NCBI RefSeq assembly: GCF_003287405.1
Contig: NZ_PRLD01000001.1
Location: 310,001-374,000, forward strand
DNA: 64,000 bases
Direction: 5' to 3'
DNA from: Faecalibacterium prausnitzii
Lineage (GTDB): Bacteria; Bacillota; Clostridia; Oscillospirales; Ruminococcaceae
The position numbers were made by a program, and so were the translations under genes. The notes under the pieces are model-generated. The model had not been told where the DNA came from, made no database searches, and saw only the letters and a list, made by a program, of their open reading frames with translations. This document shows positions 16,940 to 23,897 of the stretch, piece by piece; position 1 is the first letter of the stretch; every line of letters starts with the position of its first letter.

Positions 16940-17988
16940 TGCAGCTGGTACATGGCGGCGACTGGGCAGGTTACCGGGCGCAGTACGGACAGGATGCGCT
17001 GGACTTTTCGGCCAATGTCAGCCCGCTGGGATTGCCGGAGGGGGTGGCAAAGGCCATTACTGCCGCGCTTGCCACCGCCGACCGCTACCCCGACCCTCTC
17101 TGCCGCGCTTTGCGGGCAAAGCTGGCAGTGCACGAGAAGGTGCCCATGGAGCACATCCTCTGCGGCAACGGCGCGGCAGACCTCATCTTCCGTCTGGTGT
17201 GGACGGCAAAGCCCCGCACGGCGCTGCTGCCCGCCCCTACCTTTGCGGAGTATGCCGCCGCGCTGGAAACGGCAGGCTGCACCGTCCGGCGGCATTTTCT
17301 GCAGGAAAAAGAAGATTTTGCAGTGACGGAAGCGTTTGTTTCCGCAGTGGACGAGGACACCGACATGGTATTCCTCTGCCAGCCCAATAACCCCACCGGG
17401 CAGCTGACGCCGCTGCCGCTGGTGGAAGCGCTGCTGCGCCGGTGCGAACGCTGCGGTGCGCTGCTGGTGGTGGACGAGTGCTTTCTGGACTTTCTGCCGC
17501 AAAGTGAGGTGCTGTCTGCCAAAAAGCTGCTGGCAAGCCCGAACCTCATCATCCTGAAAGCCTTTACAAAGCTGTACGGCATGGCCGGGGTGCGGCTGGG
17601 CTACTGCCTGTGCAGCAACACCGCTCTGCTGGAGAAAATGCAGACAGCCGGGCAGCCGTGGGCTGTCTCCAGCCTTGCACAGGCGGCGGGGCTGGCGGCG
17701 CTGGACGAGACTGTCTATGTAGCCCGGGTGCAGGCGCTTATCGCGCAGCAGCGTCCTGTTTTGCGGGACGGCTTGCGTGCGCTGGGGCTGCGGGTGCTGG
17801 ATGGTAGCGCGAATTATCTGCTGTTCCAGGCACCGGAAACGCTGGGCAACATCCTGCGGCAGCGCGGTATCGTGCTGCGCAGCTGCGGCAACTACCCCGG
17901 ACTGGACGGCAGCTGGTACCGCACTGCCGTGCGCACCGCGCCGGAAAACCAGCAGCTTATAGAAGCCTTACGGGAGGTGCTTGCATGA
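16936..17988 (+). CDS. cobD: L-threonine-O-3-phosphate decarboxylase
   Basis: This 350-residue class I/II aminotransferase-fold protein has FSANVSPLGLPEGV near the start and CQPNNPTGQLTPL in the PLP pocket. The PLP-binding Lys is in AFTKLYGMAGVRLGY near residue 215. It makes (R)-1-amino-2-propanol phosphate for CbiB. Histidinol-phosphate aminotransferase is the close alternative, but the position between cbiB and cbiP settles it. Confidence 0.9.
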   Translation: MMQLVHGGDWAGYRAQYGQDALDFSANVSPLGLPEGVAKAITAALATADRYPDPLCRALRAKLAVHEKVPMEHILCGNGAADLIFRLVWTAKPRTALLPAPTFAEYAAALETAGCTVRRHFLQEKEDFAVTEAFVSAVDEDTDMVFLCQPNNPTGQLTPLPLVEALLRRCERCGALLVVDECFLDFLPQSEVLSAKKLLASPNLIILKAFTKLYGMAGVRLGYCLCSNTALLEKMQTAGQPWAVSSLAQAAGLAALDETVYVARVQALIAQQRPVLRDGLRALGLRVLDGSANYLLFQAPETLGNILRQRGIVLRSCGNYPGLDGSWYRTAVRTAPENQQLIEALREVLA

Positions 17989-19481
17989 GCCGGGCAAAAT
18001 GTATCATGGTACAGGGCACGATGAGCGGTGCGGGCAAAAGTCTGCTGTGCACCGCGCTGTGCCGTATTTTTGCACAGGACGGCTACCGGGTAGCCCCCTT
18101 TAAAAGCCAGAACATGGCGCTGAACAGCTTTGTCACCCGAGACGGGCTGGAAATGGGCCGGGCACAGGTGGTGCAGGCACAGGCCGCCGGCATGGAGCCG
18201 GATGTGCGCATGAATCCCATTCTGCTCAAACCCAGCAGCGATGTGGGCAGTCAGGTCATCGTGAACGGCGAGGTGCGCGGACAGATGCCCGCAGCCACCT
18301 ATTTCAAGCTGAAAAAGAGCCTGATCCCGGATATTTTAGCCGCGTACAATAGTCTGGCCGAAGAGGTGGATATCATCGTTATTGAGGGCGCAGGCAGCCC
18401 GGCAGAGATCAATTTAAAAGCGGACGATATCGTCAACATGGGTCTGGCAAAGCTGGTGGATGCACCGGTGCTGCTGGCTGGCGATATCGACCGGGGCGGC
18501 GTGTTTGCACAGCTGTACGGCACGGTGGAGCTGCTGGAACCCGCCGAGCGGGCACGCATCATGGGTCTGGTCATCAACAAATTCCGGGGCGATGCCGCCA
18601 TCCTGAAACCCGGCCTTACCATGCTGGAAGAAAAGACCCATCTGCCGGTGCTGGGCGTTGTGCCCTACCTGCGGGTGGATATCGAGGACGAGGACTCCCT
18701 CTCCTCCCGGCTGGAAAGCAGCAGCGCCGTCAAGCCGCTGGATGCTGCCATTCTGCGGCTGCCGCATATCTCCAATTTTACGGATTTCATGCCGCTGGAA
18801 CAGCACCCGCTGCTGAGCGTGCGGTATGTGCAAAGCCCCCGGCATCTGGGCGCACCGGATGTGGTCATTCTGCCGGGTACAAAAAACACCATCGATGACC
18901 TGCTCTGGCTGCGGCAGTGCGGGCTGGAAGCTGCGGTGCAAAAGCTGGCGGCTTCCGGCACGCCGGTGCTGGGCGTGTGCGGCGGCTACCAGATGCTGGG
19001 CGATACTCTCGCCGACCCGGAGGGCACTGAGAGCGGACGCAGCCAGACCGTGCGCGGGCTGGGGCTGCTGCCCACCCAAACCGTGTTTACGGACGCAAAG
19101 CACCGCACGCAGGACGCCGCAACCGTCACCGCGCCACAGCTGGCGGGGGCAGCGCTGACCGGCTACCAGATCCATACCGGGCGCACTGCCGTGCAGGGTG
19201 TTCCCTTCTGCCGCCTTGCGGACGGCAGCGCCGAGGGCTGCGTACAGGGCAACGTGGCGGGCACTTATCTGCACGGCCTGTTCGATACCGGAGAGCTGAC
19301 CGAAAAGCTGGTGCAGCTGCTGTGCAGCCGCAAGGGCATCTCCCCTGCCGATGCGCCGCTGCTCTCCATGGCAGAGTACCGGCAGCAGCAGTTCGACCTG
19401 CTGGCCGACGGCGTGCGCCGGGCGCTGGACATGAACGCCCTGTACGCCGCCATGGGACTGGAAAGGAGGAACACCCTATGA
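17985..19481 (+). CDS. cbiP: Cobyric acid synthase
   Basis: The 498-residue product begins IMVQGTMSGAGKSLLCTAL (P-loop) and continues with APFKSQNMALNSFVT. Its glutaminase-like domain has the nucleophile in VLGVCGGYQMLG and the His in AGTYLHGLFD. It amidates the b, d, e and g side chains with glutamine and ATP. Size and domain order are normal. The start overlaps the cobD stop. Confidence 0.95.
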   Translation: MSRAKCIMVQGTMSGAGKSLLCTALCRIFAQDGYRVAPFKSQNMALNSFVTRDGLEMGRAQVVQAQAAGMEPDVRMNPILLKPSSDVGSQVIVNGEVRGQMPAATYFKLKKSLIPDILAAYNSLAEEVDIIVIEGAGSPAEINLKADDIVNMGLAKLVDAPVLLAGDIDRGGVFAQLYGTVELLEPAERARIMGLVINKFRGDAAILKPGLTMLEEKTHLPVLGVVPYLRVDIEDEDSLSSRLESSSAVKPLDAAILRLPHISNFTDFMPLEQHPLLSVRYVQSPRHLGAPDVVILPGTKNTIDDLLWLRQCGLEAAVQKLAASGTPVLGVCGGYQMLGDTLADPEGTESGRSQTVRGLGLLPTQTVFTDAKHRTQDAATVTAPQLAGAALTGYQIHTGRTAVQGVPFCRLADGSAEGCVQGNVAGTYLHGLFDTGELTEKLVQLLCSRKGISPADAPLLSMAEYRQQQFDLLADGVRRALDMNALYAAMGLERRNTL

Positions 19482-20152
19482 CCCCGCAGCACCATCTGCC
19501 CGCCGACATCGAGCGGACGAGCCTTTCTATTATCACCGCAGAGCTGGACGCAATGGGTCTGACCCCGCCGCCGGAGACTGCCGCTGTGGTCAAGCGGGTG
19601 ATCCACACCACCGCAGATTTCGACTACGCCCGCAACCTGCGCTTTACCCCCGGTGCGGTAGCGGCGGGCGTGGCGGCGCTGCAAGCCGCTGCACCCATTG
19701 TTACCGACACCAACATGGCGCTTTCCGGCATTACAAAGCCGGGCCTTGCGCGGCTGGGCGGCACAGCGCTGTGCTACATGGCAGACCCGGAGGTAGCCGC
19801 GTTGGCAAAGGCCAACGGCACCACCCGGGCGGTGGCGTCCATGCAAAGAGCCGCCGCCGAGCATCCCGGTGCCATCCTTGCAGTGGGCAACGCCCCCACG
19901 GCGCTGCTGACCATTGCCGATCTGATCGAAACCGCCGGGCTGCGCCCTGCGCTGGTCATCGGGGTGCCGGTGGGCTTTGTGAACGTGGTGGAGAGCAAGG
20001 AGCGGCTGTTTGAGGTGTGCACCGCCCACGGCGTGCCCGCCATTGTTGCCATGGGGCGTAAGGGCGGCAGCAATGTTGCTGCTGCCATCTGCAACGCGCT
20101 GGTGTATTCCGCCGCCGGGATGCTGGACCCCACCGACCGGGGGTGGAAATAA
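19478..20152 (+). CDS. cbiC: Cobalt-precorrin-8 methylmutase
   Basis: The 224-residue product has RVIHTTADFDYARNLRF with the catalytic His near residue 43. It also has TDTNMALSGITKPGL and GVPVGFVNVVESKE. It moves the methyl group from C11 to C12 to form cobyrinic acid. It has a GGAGG ribosome-binding site, and its ATG overlaps the cbiP stop. It is the last gene of the unit, followed by a strong terminator. Confidence 0.94.
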   Translation: MTPQHHLPADIERTSLSIITAELDAMGLTPPPETAAVVKRVIHTTADFDYARNLRFTPGAVAAGVAALQAAAPIVTDTNMALSGITKPGLARLGGTALCYMADPEVAALAKANGTTRAVASMQRAAAEHPGAILAVGNAPTALLTIADLIETAGLRPALVIGVPVGFVNVVESKERLFEVCTAHGVPAIVAMGRKGGSNVAAAICNALVYSAAGMLDPTDRGWK

Positions 20153-20167
20153 TATTTTTATGGTTCG

Positions 20168-20206
20168 CGTTCAAAGTGCTCTGCGGCGCACTTTGAACGC
20201 TTTTTT
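20168..20206 (+). terminator. Terminator of the cobalamin operon
   Basis: GCGTTCAAAGTG pairs with CACTTTGAACGC, followed by TTTTTT. It lies 15 bp after the cbiC stop. Confidence 0.9.
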
Positions 20207-20300
20207 CAGCCAATTCTCCCCTAGAGGGGTATTCTTTTATTGGCTGGTATGGTATACTCGGCTTAGTTCAACAAATCGAAATTTATAAGGAACTGATAAT

Positions 20301-20840
20301 ATGAAAGGATTTGAGCGAAAAAATCAATTATTTTCCCTTTGCGGATTGAATTGTGGGTTATGCCCTATGTTTTTAGGAAAGCACTGTGGCGGTTGCGGGA
20401 ATGGTAATCAATCGTGCGGAATTGCTAAGTGTAGCCTTGAACATGGTAAAATTGAATATTGTTATGAATGTGAAAGTTATCCATGTGAAAAATATCGGTA
20501 TATTGATAAATATGATTCTTTTATAACTCATAAACGCCAAAAAGCAGACTTGAAAATGATACAGGACATTGGTGTTGAACAGTATAATCTTCAACAACGG
20601 GAAAAAATGCAAATTCTTTCTCATTTACTTGCTAACTATAATGACGGTCGCAGAAAAAATTTCTTCTGTGTAGCAGTCAATTTATTAGAGCTTTCAGAAT
20701 TACAAGAAGCTATGAAACAAATACAACAAAATGATGAATTGTCTGTCTTGTCCGTCAAAGAACAATGTTCATATATAGTTGATATACTTCAAAAAATTGC
20801 TGATAGAAGAAATATAGAGCTAAAACTTGTTAAAAAGTAG
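20301..20840 (+). CDS. DUF3795-like cysteine-rich protein
   Basis: The 179-residue product opens with a cysteine cluster: LCGLNCGLCPMF, then GKHCGGCGNGNQSCGIAKC, and CYECESYPCEKY. This is typical of DUF3795 proteins, which probably bind metal or zinc; their function is unknown. The gene is much more AT-rich than its neighbours. It stands alone between two terminators with its own extended -10 (TGGTATACT at 20250-20258), which suggests recent acquisition. Confidence 0.75.
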   Translation: MKGFERKNQLFSLCGLNCGLCPMFLGKHCGGCGNGNQSCGIAKCSLEHGKIEYCYECESYPCEKYRYIDKYDSFITHKRQKADLKMIQDIGVEQYNLQQREKMQILSHLLANYNDGRRKNFFCVAVNLLELSELQEAMKQIQQNDELSVLSVKEQCSYIVDILQKIADRRNIELKLVKK

Positions 20841-20883
20841 TTTGTAAATTTCAGTTTGCCGCACTCATTATTTTCTTTCTCGT

Positions 20884-20931
20884 AAAAACGGGATACCGGC
20901 GCGTCCGCAGACGCGCCGGTATCCCGTTTTT
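20884..20931. terminator. Bidirectional terminator
   Basis: AAAAACGGGATACCGGCGCG and its exact complement are separated by a short loop, with A-run and T-run on the two sides. It separates the DUF3795 gene from the convergent rhomboid gene. Confidence 0.9.
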
Positions 20932-20949
20932 ATCTATAATTTTTCTCTT

Positions 20950-21501
20950 TTATCTGCGTCCGCGCGCCGGGCGGCGGTGGAGGGCGCAGTAATAGCCGAA
21001 GGCGGTACCGCACAGGCCGCCTACGATGTGCATAAAGTTTGCCACGTTATCGTGCACAAAGATGATATCATACACCTGCTGGCCGAAGTACAGCGCCGCC
21101 ACCAGCAGCATGGTGACCGGGATGCCGCCGGAAAAGCCTGCCAGTGAGGACAGCATGATGAGCATGAACACGATGCCGGACGCACCCAACAGCCCCGTGT
21201 GGGGGAACAGGATGCATTGCAGCACGCCGGTGACCAGCGCGGTGAACAGAATCCCCTTGAGCAGCGGGATGCTGCCGTATTTTTCCTCCATGGGCGGGCC
21301 CACTACCAACAGCAGCAGCATATTATTGAGAAAATGCTCCCAGTTGGCATGGCCCAGCACATGACCGAACAGCCGGATGTAGCCCAGCGGGTCCCGCCAC
21401 GAGGAGCGGTACACGCAGAAAAGGTTCATGGTGCTCCAGCCGTTCGTCCAGCCGTCTGCCAGCAGCACCAGCATGGACAGCAGAAAAAAGGTAAGGATCA
21501 C
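20950..21501 (-). CDS. Rhomboid-family intramembrane serine protease (start uncertain, possible frameshift)
   Basis: About six membrane segments carry the rhomboid landmarks: HANWEHFLNNMLLLLVVG, the catalytic-Ser motif GLLGASGIVF, and a later His in NFMHIVGGLCGTAFGY. It should cleave substrates within the membrane. The listed start is GTG 21501, but no ribosome-binding site precedes it. The frame is open 16 codons further upstream with family-like sequence. ATG 21556 lies in another frame and would join it if one T of the five at 21539-21543 were removed. So the true product is probably longer, or the gene is frameshifted. Confidence 0.75.
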   Translation of the reverse strand: MILTFFLLSMLVLLADGWTNGWSTMNLFCVYRSSWRDPLGYIRLFGHVLGHANWEHFLNNMLLLLVVGPPMEEKYGSIPLLKGILFTALVTGVLQCILFPHTGLLGASGIVFMLIMLSSLAGFSGGIPVTMLLVAALYFGQQVYDIIFVHDNVANFMHIVGGLCGTAFGYYCALHRRPARGRR

Positions 21502-21578
21502 CGGCGAGTTATACTGGAGTTCCAGTTTCAGCTTGATCTTTTTCGTAAACAGTCATTCCCTTCACAGTATTGTCGGCG

Positions 21579-22067
21579 TTATCCTCTGGTTTGTGCCCAG
21601 TATGCGCCCATGCTCTGGCCGGGCTGGTTCGTCACTTCATCGTTGAGGTATGCCGCAAGGCCGCAGGCCGCAGGCTGCCAGCGGAGCGCGGCTTCCACCG
21701 TGGGGTACTCCACCTCGGCGTACCAGAACGCTGTAGGCAGGCCCTCGTCCACATGGTTCACCTCCAGCACCGCACCATCCGGCAAGCGGTAGCTCCGGCG
21801 CACCTTTTTGATCAGGGGCTTGCCGATGATCTTCTCTTCCAGCTGCACAAACAGGTCTTTATCGATGCTGCGCTCGATCTCCTCCCGTGCCAAGCCCCCT
21901 GCGGACTTGAAGCAGAGGATATAGTCGGTACTGCCGCCGGTCAGTGCTTCCTCCCGGATGCGCACCGTGGGCTGCACGCTGATATAGCCCTGCCGCATGG
22001 TGAATTCTTCCTCAAGGGGCAGCCCCACCGGCCAGCCGGTCACCATCCATTTGCGTTCGATCTCCAT
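21579..22067 (-). CDS. CYTH-domain protein
   Basis: The 162-residue product starts MEIERKWMV, the ExExK motif that names the CYTH/TTM fold. Further charged strands such as TVRIREEA and SYRLPDGAVLEVNHVDEG would line the tunnel that binds triphosphate and divalent metal. Bacterial relatives are inorganic triphosphatases or adenylate cyclases; which applies cannot be told here. I chose ATG 22067 (GGAAGGAAG upstream) so that the motif is at the extreme N-terminus. It is probably co-transcribed with the rhomboid gene. Confidence 0.85.
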   Translation of the reverse strand: MEIERKWMVTGWPVGLPLEEEFTMRQGYISVQPTVRIREEALTGGSTDYILCFKSAGGLAREEIERSIDKDLFVQLEEKIIGKPLIKKVRRSYRLPDGAVLEVNHVDEGLPTAFWYAEVEYPTVEAALRWQPAACGLAAYLNDEVTNQPGQSMGAYWAQTRG

Positions 22068-22177
22068 AGCGTTTTCTTCCTTCCGCAAAATTTTGTATTT
22101 ATTCTACCATATTTTTATGTTATGATAAAGAGCAGAACGAGCATCATTTTGCGCATTCTTAGTTGAAGGAGCATTTT

Positions 22178-23407
22178 ATGAAAAGCGAACGCACTTATCC
22201 TGTATATAAAGTCAATAAGCACGCCGAGGGTCTTTTGGTGGGCGGGCATCCATGGGTATACGAGAACGATATTCTGGAAGCCCCCGGCACCGAGCCGGAA
22301 AACGGCACGCTGGTGGATGTGGTCAGTCCCAAGGGCGCATACCTCGGCACCGGTTTTCTCTCGCTGCAAAGCAAGATCCGGGTGCGGCTCATTTCCCGCA
22401 ACGCCAACGATACCTTTGATACCGCCTTCTGGCGGCGCCGGGTGGAGTACGCATGGGCTTACCGTAAGACCGTGCTGGAGCCTGCCGACCTTTCCGCCTG
22501 CCGCTTCATCTTTGGCGAGGCGGACCAGTTCCCCGGCCTGACGGTGGACCGGTTCAACAACGTTCTGGTCACCCAGACTTTGAGCGTGGGCATGGAAAAG
22601 CTGAAGCCGGTGCTCTTCCCGCTTTTGGCTGAGGTGCTGCGGGCAGACGGACAGACCATTGACGGCATCTACGAGCGCAACGATGAAGCCCTGCGCGCCA
22701 AGGAGGGGCTGGAACAGAACAAGGGCTGGTTTGCCCTGCCCGGCGAGAGCCACCCGGAAACCACCCAGACCGAGATCTGTGAAAACGGCGTGTACTACCA
22801 TGTGGACTTTGAAAACGGCCAAAAGACCGGCTTTTTCCTTGACCAGAAATATAACCGCCGGGCGGTGGCGCGCCTTGCCGCCGGGCACACCGTGCTTGAC
22901 TGCTTTACCCACACCGGCAGCTTTGCCCTGAACGCCGCCAAGGGCGGTGCTGCCCGGGTGACCGCCGCCGACATCAGCGCCGAAGCCATTGCCATGGCAA
23001 AGCGCAACGCCGACCGCAACAACCTCGACAACATGGATTTCCTCTGCGAGGACACCTTTGCCCTGCTGCCCCGGCTGGAAAAGGAGGGCCACCCCTACGA
23101 CTTTATCATTCTGGATCCCCCTGCCTTTACCAAGGCGCGCCGCACGGTGGAGAATGCCATGCGCGGCTACAAGGAGATCAACTACCGCGCCATGAAGCTG
23201 CTGCCCCGGGGCGGGTATCTGGCCACTGCCAGCTGCTCCCACTTTGCCACCGAGGAGTTGTTCATCAAGATGCTGCGCGCTGCCGCTAAGGACGCCCACC
23301 GGCAGCTGCGGCAGATCGAGGTAAAGCAGCAGGCACCGGATCATCCCATTCTGTGGGGCGTGCCGGAAACGAATTACCTCAAGTTTTTCCTGTTTCAGGT
23401 CATCTGA
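22178..23407 (+). CDS. rlmI: Class I SAM-dependent rRNA methyltransferase, RlmI type
   Basis: The 409-residue protein has an N-terminal PUA-like domain (GHPWVYENDIL) and a Rossmann methyltransferase domain. Motif I is VLDCFTHTGSFALNAA, motif IV is ILDPPAFTKARR, and SCSHFATEELF carries the catalytic Cys region. RlmI makes m5C1962 in 23S rRNA. A GAAGGAG site is 6 bp before ATG 22178, and an extended -10 (TGTTATGAT, 22118-22126) lies upstream. The target position in this organism is inferred. Confidence 0.85.
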   Translation: MKSERTYPVYKVNKHAEGLLVGGHPWVYENDILEAPGTEPENGTLVDVVSPKGAYLGTGFLSLQSKIRVRLISRNANDTFDTAFWRRRVEYAWAYRKTVLEPADLSACRFIFGEADQFPGLTVDRFNNVLVTQTLSVGMEKLKPVLFPLLAEVLRADGQTIDGIYERNDEALRAKEGLEQNKGWFALPGESHPETTQTEICENGVYYHVDFENGQKTGFFLDQKYNRRAVARLAAGHTVLDCFTHTGSFALNAAKGGAARVTAADISAEAIAMAKRNADRNNLDNMDFLCEDTFALLPRLEKEGHPYDFIILDPPAFTKARRTVENAMRGYKEINYRAMKLLPRGGYLATASCSHFATEELFIKMLRAAAKDAHRQLRQIEVKQQAPDHPILWGVPETNYLKFFLFQVI

Positions 23408-23452
23408 TGCTTTTACAATAAGAACAATTGCCGCGCGCTGCGCACCTTTCAG

Positions 23453-23486
23453 CCGAAGAAAGCCGTCCTGAATGGGGCTTTTTCGG
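23453..23486 (+). terminator. Hairpin after rlmI, possible terminator
   Basis: CCGAAGAAAGCC can pair with GGCTTTTTCGG with one bulge. No T-run follows, so termination would be weak. Confidence 0.4.
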
Positions 23487-23560
23487 TACAAAAGTCATAC
23501 TAATCGCGGTTGTTCCAAAAATCCGGGATCGTGTTTGTACAGAATCGTCAGTTTTGTCAA

Positions 23561-23589
23561 TTGCCTTTTTTGCCCGCAAAGACTATAAT
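23561..23589 (+). promoter_or_regulatory. Promoter upstream of glnN
   Basis: TTGCCT at 23561-23566 and a perfect TATAAT at 23584-23589 are 17 bp apart. The start of transcription would be near 23596, immediately before the attenuator-like hairpins. Confidence 0.7.
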
Positions 23590-23599
23590 CTAGCCATAG

Positions 23600-23647
23600 A
23601 CAGCAACGGCGCTGTGGGTCACCTCCTGACTCGCAGCGCCGTTTTTG
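23600..23647 (+). promoter_or_regulatory. Attenuator-like leader: hexaloop hairpin overlapping a terminator
   Basis: Two mutually exclusive structures share bases 23605-23614. Hairpin A is ACAGC (23600-23604) with GCTGT (23611-23615) and the six-base loop AACGGC, with A at loop position 1 and G at position 4, as in ANTAR-protein RNA targets. Hairpin B is a terminator: AACGGCGCTG with CAGCGCCGTT (23634-23643), followed by TTTTT. Within the terminator loop, GTCA and TGAC can present CCTCC. Only one hexaloop hairpin is evident; known ANTAR targets have two. A short RNA of about 50 nt ending here is the alternative. Confidence 0.5.
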
Positions 23648-23649
23648 TT

Positions 23650-23816
23650 AAGGTGTATCTGAAAACAAAGAAAATGACGAATATTTCGCAAGCACAAGCG
23701 GGATTTAAGGCAAATAGCCGCTGGAATCCTTTGTGGATTTCAAGGCTGTTTAACGCAAAATCCGGCTGTGCTTGTAGAAATAGACTAAATTTTCGACTTT
23801 TCAGATACACCCTAGG
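23650..23816. repeat. 166-nt imperfect palindromic element in the glnN leader
   Basis: The two halves are inverted copies of each other, centred near 23731. The outer ends are AAGGTGTATCTGAAAA (23650-23665) and the complement within 23798-23816. Further in, GAAAAT-N6-TATTTC, AAGCACA, GGATTT and GGAATCC are matched in order by complements on the other arm. It can fold into one long stem in the leader RNA. Such features fit a small non-autonomous mobile palindrome. The remaining 81 bp before glnN show only its ribosome-binding site. Confidence 0.7.
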
Positions 23817-23897
23817 ATGTAAGCAAGCTTTGGGTTTCTGCATTGCGGCAGACCCAAGGCGAAAGAAAAAAGTAAGATCAAGTAAGGAGTAGGATTT

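Noticed and set aside
22115-23491. Long open frame on the minus strand opposite rlmI (458 codons)
   Set aside because: It is antisense to a well-supported methyltransferase, has low-complexity content typical of GC-rich shadow frames, and lacks a recognisable domain.
23428-23892. 154-codon frame through the glnN leader
   Set aside because: It runs through the promoter, terminator and palindrome and shows no ribosome-binding site or motif.
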